Source: Bradyrhizobium sp. CB1650
Lineage (GTDB): Bacteria > Pseudomonadota > Alphaproteobacteria > Rhizobiales > Xanthobacteraceae
NCBI RefSeq assembly: GCF_029761915.1
Contig: NZ_CP121695.1
Span: 8,647,501 to 8,711,500 of the forward strand
Length of the DNA: 64,000 nt
Reading direction: 5' to 3'
The position numbers and the translations under genes were made by a program. The notes beneath the pieces were generated by a model, which was given only the letters and a program-made list of their open reading frames with translations, did no database searches and was not told the DNA's origin. This document shows, piece after piece, positions 43,955-51,586 of this stretch (within the stretch, counting starts at the first letter, position 1; every line of letters begins with the position of its first letter).

Positions 43955-45244
43955 TTATTTCGCCTTCGCGCCTTCCTTCGTCCCCTTCGGCCGGCTGTCC
44001 CTGATCAGGCGATCGAGATGCATGCGAATGTGGGCGGCTTCCGCCGAGGTATTGGCGAGCGCGATGGCGCGGTCGAAGGCGATGCGGGCGTCGTCGTTGC
44101 GGCCGAGTTGCATCAGGAAGGCGCCGCGCACGCCGTAGAAATGGAAATAGTTCGCGAGTTTTGGTGCCAGTGGCTCGATCAGATCAAGCGCGGCTTGCGG
44201 CCCGCGCACTTTGGAGACCGCAACCGCGCGGTTGAGCGTCACCACCGGCGAGGGCTGCACCAGCTCGAGCGCGCCATAAAGCAGGTCGATCTGCGTCCAG
44301 TCGGTCTCTTCCGGCGTCGAAGCGCGCGCATGCAGCGCCGCGATCGCCGCCTGGATCTGATAAGGGCCGCTGCGGCGGTGACGCATCGCCTTGTCGATCA
44401 GCGCCAGACCTTCCGCGATCATGGTGCCGTTCCACAGCGAGCGGTCCTGGTCTTCCAGCAGGATGAGCGAACCATCCTCGGCAAAGCGCGCGGCGCTGCG
44501 CGCATGCTGCAACAGGATGAGCGCCGTGAGTCCCATGATCTCCGGCTCGCTCTGGAACAGCCGCAGCAACAGCCGCGCCAGCCGGATCGCCTCCTCGCAC
44601 AGCGGCTTCCTGATCTCGGCGGTATCGCCGCTCGCCGAATAGCCCTCGTTGAAGATCAGATAGATCATCGCCGCGACGCCGGCGAGCCGTTCCGAGCGTT
44701 CGATCGCGCCGGGCGCCTCGAAGGGCACGCCGGCCTCCGCGACCTTGGTCTTGGCGCGCGTGATGCGCTGCTCCATCGCCGTTTCCGAGACCAGGAAGGC
44801 GCGTGCGATCTGCTTCACGGTGAGGCCGGAGACGATGCGCAAGGCGAGCGCGATCTGCTGCGTCGCCGGAAGCTGTGGATGGCAGCAGATGAACATCAAC
44901 CGCAGGATGTCGTCGCGATAATGCGAGCCGTCGAGCCGCTCGGCGAGCTCGCCCTCGGCGTCGTCGAGATCGGAGATCGCCTGGTCGTCCTCGGGCAGCG
45001 GCTGCTGCTTGCGGGTGCGCCGCACTTCGTCGATGGCGACGTTGCGTCCGACCATGATCAGCCAGGCAGCGGGATCGCGCGGCGGGCCGTTCTGCGGCCA
45101 GGTCTTCAGCGCGCGCAGGCAGGCGTTCTGAAACGCCTCCTCGGCGGTGTCGAGATCGCGGAAATAACGGAGCAGCGCGCCCACCGCCTGCGGTCGCGCC
45201 GAGGTGAGCGCGGTCTCGATCCAGGCGGCATCGGTCTCGCTCAC
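43955..45244 (-). CDS. ECF42-type RNA polymerase sigma factor with TPR-like extension
   Basis: A 429-residue sigma factor. Region 2 includes LDTAEEAFQNACLRALKTWP and WLIMVGRNVAIDEVRR; region 4 has LALRIVSGLTVKQIARAFLV and TRAKTKV. The remaining 250 residues (DUF6596/TPR-like, with TLNRAVAVSKVRGPQAALDL and helical pairs) replace an anti-sigma factor as the control domain, as described for the ECF42 group. Start is GTG, overlapping the DGPF stop by four bases, so translation is coupled. No anti-sigma gene is present. Confidence 0.92.
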   Translation of the reverse strand: MSETDAAWIETALTSARPQAVGALLRYFRDLDTAEEAFQNACLRALKTWPQNGPPRDPAAWLIMVGRNVAIDEVRRTRKQQPLPEDDQAISDLDDAEGELAERLDGSHYRDDILRLMFICCHPQLPATQQIALALRIVSGLTVKQIARAFLVSETAMEQRITRAKTKVAEAGVPFEAPGAIERSERLAGVAAMIYLIFNEGYSASGDTAEIRKPLCEEAIRLARLLLRLFQSEPEIMGLTALILLQHARSAARFAEDGSLILLEDQDRSLWNGTMIAEGLALIDKAMRHRRSGPYQIQAAIAALHARASTPEETDWTQIDLLYGALELVQPSPVVTLNRAVAVSKVRGPQAALDLIEPLAPKLANYFHFYGVRGAFLMQLGRNDDARIAFDRAIALANTSAEAAHIRMHLDRLIRDSRPKGTKEGAKAK

Positions 45245-45609
45245 GTCAAATTCCCTCCGGGCCTGAACACGCCGACCGGACGCACCTCATAGGCGCCGCC
45301 GGGATTGGCCGCCCCTAACTCGCGTGCGACGTCGAGCGCGTCGTCGAGATTCTTGCAGTCCACGATGTAGAAACCGAGCAACTGTTCCTTGGTTTCGGCA
45401 TAGGGGCCGTCGAGCACCAGCGGCGGATCCTCCTTGCGCAGCGTCGCGGCCGCAGTGGTCGGCAAGAGCCGGGCCACCGGCCCGAGCCGGCCCTGTTTGG
45501 TGAGCTTCTCCTGCACCACGGCGAGCTTTTTCATCACGGCCTCGTCCTGGTCCTTGCTCCAGGAACCGACGAAGTCCTCATCGTGATAGCAAAGGATGGC
45601 ATAGAGCAT
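45241..45609 (-). CDS. DGPF/YCII-domain protein coupled to the ECF sigma factor
   Basis: A 122-residue protein: MLYAILCYHDEDFVGSWSKD at the start, VLDGPYAETKEQLLGFYIVD as the DGPF-equivalent (here DGPY), and EVRPVGVF at the end. It is the first gene of the DGPF-ECF42 operon, with GAGGAAA upstream of ATG 45609 and the ECF-type promoter pattern at 45639-45665. DGPF proteins are the hallmark partner of ECF42 factors; their biochemical role is unknown. Confidence 0.92.
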   Translation of the reverse strand: MLYAILCYHDEDFVGSWSKDQDEAVMKKLAVVQEKLTKQGRLGPVARLLPTTAAATLRKEDPPLVLDGPYAETKEQLLGFYIVDCKNLDDALDVARELGAANPGGAYEVRPVGVFRPGGNLT

Positions 45610-45638
45610 GGTCGACACTTTCCTCGTCTTGTTCTGAA

Positions 45639-45665
45639 GACGAGCCAATATGCCCTGCTCCGACA
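45639..45665 (-). promoter_or_regulatory. ECF42-type promoter pattern before the DGPF-sigma operon
   Basis: On the minus strand TGTCGG (45665-45660), 17 nt, CGTC (45642-45639), 29 nt before the start codon. Its presence here implies that the sigma factor activates its own operon. Confidence 0.65.
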
Positions 45666-45750
45666 GCGATGCGGAAATAATTTGCGAGAAAAATCCGCTC
45701 GTTCGTGCCAAGGATGGCCTGAAAAAAGCGGAACCGACGAGGCACCTGGA

Positions 45751-46716
45751 ATGAGCAAAGGCACACTGGCCGTCCTGATCAACAGCACGTCGCAGAACTG
45801 GCTGCCGGCGCGCTGGAAGACCCGGTTCGAGGCGGTCTGCGGCGGCCGCCGCGTGGCGCTGCTGCCTGACACCGGGCTCGATCCGGCCGAGGTGCACTAT
45901 GCCGCGGTGTGGAAGCCGGCGCCGGGCGAGCTGGCCGCATTTCCAAACCTGCGTGCGATCTTCAACCTGGGTGCCGGCGTCGATGCACTGATGGCCGATC
46001 GCAGCCTGCCCGACGTGCCGCTGGTCCGCGTCGCGGTGCCCGACCTGACGGGCCGCATGACCGAATATGTCGTGCTGCACGTGCTGATGCACCATCGTCA
46101 GGAGCTCTACTTGCGGCGATCGCAGCGCGAGAAGCGCTGGGAGCCGAGATATCAGTGGCCGGCGAGCGCCGTCACGGTCGGCGTCATGGGATTGGGCACG
46201 CTTGGCGCGGACGCCGCCGTGGTGTTGCGGCGGCTCGGCTTCCGCGTCGCCGGCTGGAGCCGCAATCCGCGCGCCGTCGAGGGGGTGGAATGTTTTCACG
46301 GTACCCCGCAGATCGATGCATTTTTGCGCGTGACCGACATCCTCGTCTGCCTGTTGCCGCTGACGCCGGAGACCCACGGCATCCTCAATCGCGATGTCTT
46401 TGCCAAGCTCAACCGCAACAGCCCGCTCGGTGCGCCCGTGCTGATCAATGCCGGCCGCGGCGGCCTGCAGAACGAGGCCGACATTCTGGCCTGCCTCGAC
46501 GACGGCACCCTGGGGGCCGCCTCGCTCGACGTGTTCGTGCAGGAGCCGCTGCCGCAAGACAGCCGCTTCTGGACCCATCCGAAGCTGGTGCTGACCCCGC
46601 ACAACGCGGCCGACACCGATGCGGAGGCGATCTCAGCCTACGTCGCCGAGCAGATCGCGCAGTTCGAGGCCGGCCGCGCGCTGGAGAATGTGGTGGACCG
46701 GGCAAGGGGGTATTGA
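45751..46716 (+). CDS. GhrA-like glyoxylate/hydroxypyruvate reductase
   Basis: A 321-residue D-isomer-specific 2-hydroxyacid dehydrogenase. The Rossmann motif VGVMGLGTLGADAA lies at about 147-160, then LLPLTPETHGILN and INAGRGG with the substrate Arg, a Glu in FVQEPL, and His in TPHNAADTD near the C terminus. GhrA-type enzymes reduce glyoxylate or hydroxypyruvate with NADPH. ATG 45751 is the start of homology. It is divergent from the DGPF-sigma operon. Confidence 0.9.
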   Translation: MSKGTLAVLINSTSQNWLPARWKTRFEAVCGGRRVALLPDTGLDPAEVHYAAVWKPAPGELAAFPNLRAIFNLGAGVDALMADRSLPDVPLVRVAVPDLTGRMTEYVVLHVLMHHRQELYLRRSQREKRWEPRYQWPASAVTVGVMGLGTLGADAAVVLRRLGFRVAGWSRNPRAVEGVECFHGTPQIDAFLRVTDILVCLLPLTPETHGILNRDVFAKLNRNSPLGAPVLINAGRGGLQNEADILACLDDGTLGAASLDVFVQEPLPQDSRFWTHPKLVLTPHNAADTDAEAISAYVAEQIAQFEAGRALENVVDRARGY

Positions 46717-46869
46717 CCGTCGCCTGCCTGAAAGAGGCACGATCGCACGACACCTTTGCTTGGTCGATAGTCGGCACACCACAACCTCCGGCCGCCCCAC
46801 TCCCGTTCACCCTCTCTTAGCGAGAAATTGATAGTCGTTCTTAACCAACGGTCAAAGAACGAGTCGGAC

Positions 46870-48837
46870 ATGCGGATGGCCCTAGGCCTCAGGATGCGGA
46901 TCACGGTGGCGCTGGCGGTGACGGCGGCGGCGACGGCCCTATTTGCCGTGCTCGGGGCGATGTGGATCATCTCCGACATCATCGATCGCGCCGACCAGCG
47001 GGAGCTGCGCAGCCATTACGATGCGCTGCAGTCGCGCATCGCCGAGGAATCCCATCGCGCCGCTGCGATGAGCGCGATCGTGGCCGCGATGCCGGCAACC
47101 CAGGAGGCGGTGGCGAAGCAGGACCGCGATGCGCTGGTGCGCCTGTTCGGGCCGGTGTTCGCCGCAACCAAATCGGAATATGGCGTCGACCAGTTCCAGT
47201 TCCATGTACCGCCGGCAACGTCATTCCTGCGCGTGCATCAGCCCGCGAAATTCGGCGACGACCTCTCGGGCTTCCGCAAGACCGTGGTCGCCGCCAACCA
47301 GGAGCGCAAGGTCGTGGTCGGCCTCGAAGGCGGCGTGGCGGGCCTTGGCATCCGCGGCGTGGTGCCGATCGTGCAAGGGGGCAAGCATCTCGGCACGGTC
47401 GAGTTCGGTTTGAGCTTCGGCCAGTCCTTCCTCGACGATTTCAAGGTCAACCGCCACGTCGACGTCGCCTTCCATCTTGCCGACGCCAGCGGCTTCAAGC
47501 TGTTCGGCGGCACGCTGAAGGGTAAGAGCTTCTTCGAGGCGGCCGACTACGGCCGCGCCACCGAGGGTAGCTTCAAGGTGCGGCAGGGCAGGCTCGACAG
47601 CACGCCGGTGGCCGCGCTGCTCGGACCGATCAAGGACTTCTCCGGCAAGCCGCTCGGCGCGGTCGAGCTCGTCATGGACAATGGCGACTATGTCGCATCC
47701 GCCGACCGGGCCTGGATGCTCACGCTCGGCATCGCCGCGCTCGGGCTCATGCTGGCCGCGATCGTCGGCTATCTGATCGCGCGGAGCATTTCGCGTCCGA
47801 TCCTGTCAATCACGTCGGTGATGCGCGAGCTCGCCGCTGGCCGGCTTGACGTGACCATTCCCGCCGGCAAATCGAACGACGAGGTCGGCGCGATGGTCAA
47901 GGCGGTCGCGGTCTTCCGCGACAACGCCGTCGGCTTCAACCACCTCCAGGCGGAGCAGGCCGACGCCAAGGCGCAGTCGGAGAGGGAGAAGCGACGCGCC
48001 TTCGCCGCGCTCGCCGATAATTTCGAGGCCAGCATCCGCGACGTGGTCAACACGGTGTCATCGGCCGCGGTCGAGATGGAGCAGACGGCGCGCTCGATGT
48101 CAGGGATCGTCGAGCAGTCGCGGCACCAGACCCGCGCGGTATCGTCGGCCTCGGCGCTCGCCTCGGAGAACGTGCAGACGGTGGCGGCCGCCGCGGAAGA
48201 GCTGTCGTCGTCGATGACCGAGATCGGCCGGCGGCTCGCGCATGCGACCGAGGTGGTTGGCAAGGCCGCCAGCGACGGGCGGCAGTCGAACGCGCGCGTG
48301 CAGAGCCTTGCCGATGCCGCGCAGAAGATCGGCGATGTCGTCTCGTTCATCAACGGCATCGCGGGACAGACCAATCTGCTTGCGCTGAATGCGACGATCG
48401 AGGCCGCCCGCGCCGGCGAGGCCGGCCGCGGCTTTGCCGTCGTCGCCTCCGAGGTGAAGACGCTGGCGACCCAGACCGCAAAGGCCACGGAAGAGATCGG
48501 CGCGCAGGTCACCGCCGTGCAGGGCGAAACGACCGGCGCGGTTCAGGGCATTCAGTCGATCTGTGCGACGATCCAACAGGTCGACGAAATCTCGGCCGCG
48601 ATCGCGGCCGCCGTCGTCCAGCAGGGCACGGCGACCCAGGAGATCGCGCAGAACGTCCAGCAGGCAGCGGCCCGCACCGGCGAGGTCTCGCAAAACATCT
48701 CCGGCGTCACCGCCGGAATCGCCGCGACGGGAACGGCGGCGGAGGACGTGCTGAGCTCGGCGATCGAGTTGTCCAAGCAATCGCAACGGATGCGCGACGA
48801 GGTCGATCGCTTCCTCGCGCACATCCGCGCAGCGTAG
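46870..48837 (+). CDS. Methyl-accepting chemotaxis protein
   Basis: A 655-residue chemoreceptor: an N-terminal helix ([20 protein letters not shown]), a large periplasmic sensor domain (about 35-285; the layout with [20 protein letters not shown] fits a double-CACHE/sCACHE-type fold), a second helix ([20 protein letters not shown]), HAMP ([20 protein letters not shown]) and the signalling hairpin tip [20 protein letters not shown]. No C-terminal CheR-tethering pentapeptide is present. ATG 46870 is preferred over the TTG at 46828. The ligand is unknown. Confidence 0.93.
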   Translation: MRMALGLRMRITVALAVTAAATALFAVLGAMWIISDIIDRADQRELRSHYDALQSRIAEESHRAAAMSAIVAAMPATQEAVAKQDRDALVRLFGPVFAATKSEYGVDQFQFHVPPATSFLRVHQPAKFGDDLSGFRKTVVAANQERKVVVGLEGGVAGLGIRGVVPIVQGGKHLGTVEFGLSFGQSFLDDFKVNRHVDVAFHLADASGFKLFGGTLKGKSFFEAADYGRATEGSFKVRQGRLDSTPVAALLGPIKDFSGKPLGAVELVMDNGDYVASADRAWMLTLGIAALGLMLAAIVGYLIARSISRPILSITSVMRELAAGRLDVTIPAGKSNDEVGAMVKAVAVFRDNAVGFNHLQAEQADAKAQSEREKRRAFAALADNFEASIRDVVNTVSSAAVEMEQTARSMSGIVEQSRHQTRAVSSASALASENVQTVAAAAEELSSSMTEIGRRLAHATEVVGKAASDGRQSNARVQSLADAAQKIGDVVSFINGIAGQTNLLALNATIEAARAGEAGRGFAVVASEVKTLATQTAKATEEIGAQVTAVQGETTGAVQGIQSICATIQQVDEISAAIAAAVVQQGTATQEIAQNVQQAAARTGEVSQNISGVTAGIAATGTAAEDVLSSAIELSKQSQRMRDEVDRFLAHIRAA

Positions 48838-48877
48838 GTCAAGAAGGCTCGCGCTTCGCGCGCCCCGGGACGACGAC

Positions 48878-49525
48878 TTACGATTTGCCACCCACCATCA
48901 CGTCGATCGCGCCGTTGACGATCGCTTCCAGCTCCTTGCGCGGCACGCGGGCGCGGGAGCGGATGGCGATCGAATGGACGGTGGCGGAGGCGAGCTGCGC
49001 CAGCGTGGCCGGATCCGCCGTCTCGGGCAATTCGCCCTTCTCCTTCGCCCTTCGGAAGCAATTGGCAAAGGCCTTGTCGAGCTCGGTGAGCCCGTCGAGC
49101 ACCATCGCGCGGATCTCGGGATCGCCAACGGCTTCGGAGGCTGCGGTCACCACGGTGAAGCAGCCGCGTGGACCGGTGTCGCCGGAGAGATAAATGTTCA
49201 GCGCCGAGGCGAAGATGCGCTCCAGCCGCTGGCGCAGCGGCATCTCCTGGCGAAAGATCGCCACCATCGATGCGCGCGCCTCCTCGCGATAGCGCTGATA
49301 GCTCTTGATATAGAGCTCGCGCTTGTCGCCGAAGGCGCCATAGAGGCTCGGCCGATTCATGCCGGTCGCTTCGCTGAGATCATCGAGCGAGGTCGCTGCA
49401 AAACCCTGCTTGCGGAACAGGTCGAGCGCCTTGCCGAGCGCGACGTCGGGCTCATAGGCGCGTGGCCGGCCGCGCCGCTTGGGCTGTTCGGGTGCCGCAG
49501 TCGAACTTTTCGATTTTTGTACCAT
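48878..49525 (-). CDS. TetR-family repressor divergent from a GST gene
   Basis: A 215-residue regulator. The start is Lys/Arg-rich, followed by GKALDLFRKQGFAATSLDDL and the helix-turn-helix SEATGMNRPSLYGAFGDKRE. The ligand domain includes ASALNIYLSGDTGPRGCFTV, a pattern common in TetR regulators of detoxification genes. Its start codon lies inside the first of two operator-like copies. The divergent target is the GST gene at 49630. Confidence 0.92.
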   Translation of the reverse strand: MVQKSKSSTAAPEQPKRRGRPRAYEPDVALGKALDLFRKQGFAATSLDDLSEATGMNRPSLYGAFGDKRELYIKSYQRYREEARASMVAIFRQEMPLRQRLERIFASALNIYLSGDTGPRGCFTVVTAASEAVGDPEIRAMVLDGLTELDKAFANCFRRAKEKGELPETADPATLAQLASATVHSIAIRSRARVPRKELEAIVNGAIDVMVGGKS

Positions 49526-49536
49526 TTCGCAAAATA
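49514..49536. promoter_or_regulatory. TetR operator copy 1, over the TetR start codon
   Basis: The 23-nt segment begins TTTTTGTAC and ends GCAAAATA. It matches copy 2 in opposite orientation at 18 of 23 positions and covers the repressor's own ATG (49525-49523). Inner arms TTTTG/CAAAA give it dyad character. Confidence 0.65.
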
Positions 49537-49553
49537 ATCCTTGACCCGACTTA

Positions 49554-49576
49554 TATTATGCAAGACAGTACAAAAA
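49554..49576. promoter_or_regulatory. TetR operator copy 2, upstream of GST
   Basis: Read on the minus strand it begins TTTTTGTAC and ends GCATAATA, the inverted partner of 49514-49536. The outer 11-bp arms GATTTTTGTAC (49512-49522) and GTACAAAAATC (49568-49578) are perfect. It lies 53 nt before the GST start. Confidence 0.65.
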
Positions 49577-49629
49577 TCAATCTGGCCAGATTGAGCGACA
49601 TCCCAAGGAATTGCCCAAGGAGGCTACAG

Positions 49630-50274
49630 ATGGACCTTTATTTCTCGCCGCTCGCCTGTTCGATGGCGACCCGCGTCGCGCTGTATGAAGCCGGCGCCGA
49701 GGCGAATTATCTCGAAGTCGATCCACCGACCAAGAAGGTTCTGAACGACGGCTCCGACTTCCGTACCGTGAATCCGATCGGCCTGGTGCCGACGCTGCGC
49801 ACCGATGAGGGTGTGGTGCTGACCGAGAACGCGGCGATCCTGCAATATGTCGCCGACCGCTTTCCGCAATCCGGCATCGGCACCGCACCCGGCATCGATC
49901 GCACCCGGCTGCATCAATGGCTCTGCTTCATCGGCACCGAACTGCACAAGGGCCTGTTCGTGCCCGTGCTCGACCGCAAGGCGCCGCAGGAGGCCAAGGC
50001 CTACGTGCTGGAGAAGAACCTGTCGCGGCTCGACTATCTCGACAACTACCTGAAGGGCCGCGACTTCCTGCTCGATCATTTCAGCGTTGCCGACGCCTAT
50101 CTGGTCACGGTCATCAACTGGACCATGGCGACGCCGCCGATCGAGCTCGCCAAATGGCCGAACGTGAAAGCCTATTACGAGCGCCTGCGTCAACGTCCCT
50201 CGATCGCGAAGGCGATCGCGGAGGAGTTCGAATTGTACAAGGCCGAGCAGGCGCGGAAGAAGGCAGCGGCGTAG
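49630..50274 (+). CDS. Glutathione S-transferase
   Basis: A 214-residue GST. The N-terminal thioredoxin-like domain starts MDLYFSPLACSMATRVALYE, where Ser/Cys near residues 10-11 is the usual catalytic position in beta-class enzymes, followed by NPIGLVPTL (cis-Pro) and LTENAAILQYVAD. The helical C-terminal domain has FLLDHFSVADAYLVTVINW. AAGGAGG lies 6-8 nt before ATG 49630. It is under probable control of the divergent TetR repressor, so its inducer is likely an electrophile or xenobiotic. Confidence 0.93.
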   Translation: MDLYFSPLACSMATRVALYEAGAEANYLEVDPPTKKVLNDGSDFRTVNPIGLVPTLRTDEGVVLTENAAILQYVADRFPQSGIGTAPGIDRTRLHQWLCFIGTELHKGLFVPVLDRKAPQEAKAYVLEKNLSRLDYLDNYLKGRDFLLDHFSVADAYLVTVINWTMATPPIELAKWPNVKAYYERLRQRPSIAKAIAEEFELYKAEQARKKAAA

Positions 50275-50300
50275 GCCAAAACCATATTTCACATACCAGC

Positions 50301-50331
50301 GACGCCGTCCCGGTTGGGCCGGGACGGTGTC
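50301..50331. terminator. Hairpin between convergent genes
   Basis: GACGCCGTCCCGG and CCGGGACGGTGTC form a 13-bp stem with one G-U pair and a TTGGG loop between the GST and binding-protein stops. No T tract is present. Confidence 0.6.
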
Positions 50332-50350
50332 GTAGTTCTGAGCAATTCAG

Positions 50351-51118
50351 CTACTTCGGCGCATGCAGCACGATCCCATAGCGACCGTATATCCGATCGA
50401 TCGTGCCGTCGTTCCGCAGCCGTTCCAGGGCTCCGTCGATGACGTCGCGCAACGCATCATCCGGGCGGACCATGCCGACGGCGACATTCCAGTTGAGTTC
50501 CGCCACGCTCTCGTCGCGATCCAGGATCCGAAGTGCCTTGTCCGGATGCGTCAGATTGAAATAGCTCGCCGCAGTGGGCGTGACCGCGGCGGCATCGATC
50601 TCATGGTTCGACACGGCGTCGAGACTGTCGCTCTCGAAGCCGAAGGTCGATGTGGGCACCTGCCGTTGACCGATGATCATGGCTGCGACAGATCCGACCT
50701 GCACCCCCACCTTGGTAGACTGGTTGAGGCTCTTGAACGAGGTGAGCGCGCTGGACGACGGCACCGCGAGCGCGACGCCCGTGCGATAGTACGGTTTCGA
50801 GATCCTCAAGCGGGTTTCGCCCTGCGCTTCGCGGTCGGCGATGACGTCCAGAACAATGTCACAGCCGGCGCTGCGCATTTGGTACTGCGTGATGATCCAG
50901 TCGAGGCGCAGCGAGACACCGAGCTCGCGTGCCAGCGCCTGTCCCAACTCGACCTGAAAGCCGGGCGGATCGCCGGCCTTGCGCGCAAAGGGAAGCGAGT
51001 TGGGATGCGCACATAGCCCGATCACGCCACTCGAGCGGATCGCCTCCAGGGTTCGCGCCTGCGCCGGTCCCGCTAGCCCGATGGCGGCACCGACGATGAC
51101 CGGGACGATTGCCTTCAT
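50351..51118 (-). CDS. Periplasmic binding protein of the PQQ dehydrogenase cluster (XoxJ/MoxJ-like)
   Basis: A 255-residue SBP_bac_3-type protein with a signal peptide ending AQAR (about 22). It shows SSGVIGLCAHPNSLPFARK, GFQVELGQALARELG and the C-terminal DGTIDRIYGRYG. Binding proteins of this type (MoxJ/XoxJ) accompany PQQ methanol dehydrogenases and are thought to help maturation, not import; no ABC permease is near. It is third in the order dehydrogenase, cytochrome, binding protein. A single Cys pair (C37 and C110 region) may form a disulfide. Confidence 0.82.
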   Translation of the reverse strand: MKAIVPVIVGAAIGLAGPAQARTLEAIRSSGVIGLCAHPNSLPFARKAGDPPGFQVELGQALARELGVSLRLDWIITQYQMRSAGCDIVLDVIADREAQGETRLRISKPYYRTGVALAVPSSSALTSFKSLNQSTKVGVQVGSVAAMIIGQRQVPTSTFGFESDSLDAVSNHEIDAAAVTPTAASYFNLTHPDKALRILDRDESVAELNWNVAVGMVRPDDALRDVIDGALERLRNDGTIDRIYGRYGIVLHAPK

Positions 51119-51155
51119 TCCGCGTCCTCATTTGGATGGATCGGGTCTCGGCGGT

Positions 51156-51497
51156 TCAACCCTCGCGCGGTTTCAAGGCGCGGATATACTTGATGATCTG
51201 GTCGATCTGGGCGTCGGTGAAGGCACCATTGAATGCCGGCATCGCGCCTTGTTTACCCTGCTTGATGCGGTTGCGTATGAAGTCGTCGTCGCGCGGCGAA
51301 TTCATCAGTTGCGGCCCCTTGCCGGCAGCCCGGCCGCCGTCGGAGTGACAGAAGCCGCAAGTCCCCGCGAACACCTGCTCGACGTCGAGCGTCGCGTCGT
51401 CGGGCGCAGGCGTGGCCGATTGTGCTCGAGCCACCACCGCGCACAGCAACGAGGCGCCCAGCACCGCCACAATGGTCTTCAAATGCAGCTTCAACAC
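51156..51497 (-). CDS. Cytochrome c, electron acceptor of the PQQ dehydrogenase
   Basis: A 113-residue class I cytochrome c: signal peptide ending ARAQ (residue 26), heme motif CGFCH at 47-51, and a Met ligand in GAMPAF at about 85. Its position 89 nt after the PQQ dehydrogenase gene and the small size fit a XoxG/MxaG-like or ethanol-oxidase c550-type partner that takes electrons from the reduced cofactor. Confidence 0.9.
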   Translation of the reverse strand: MLKLHLKTIVAVLGASLLCAVVARAQSATPAPDDATLDVEQVFAGTCGFCHSDGGRAAGKGPQLMNSPRDDDFIRNRIKQGKQGAMPAFNGAFTDAQIDQIIKYIRALKPREG

Positions 51498-51586
51498 GTC
51501 CGCTCCATTCCTGAATCGCGTGCGGCTGATTCAACCGACCAAGGAGCGGGCTTGCGCCCGCTCCTCGGCAGATCGTTTGCGGCAGG

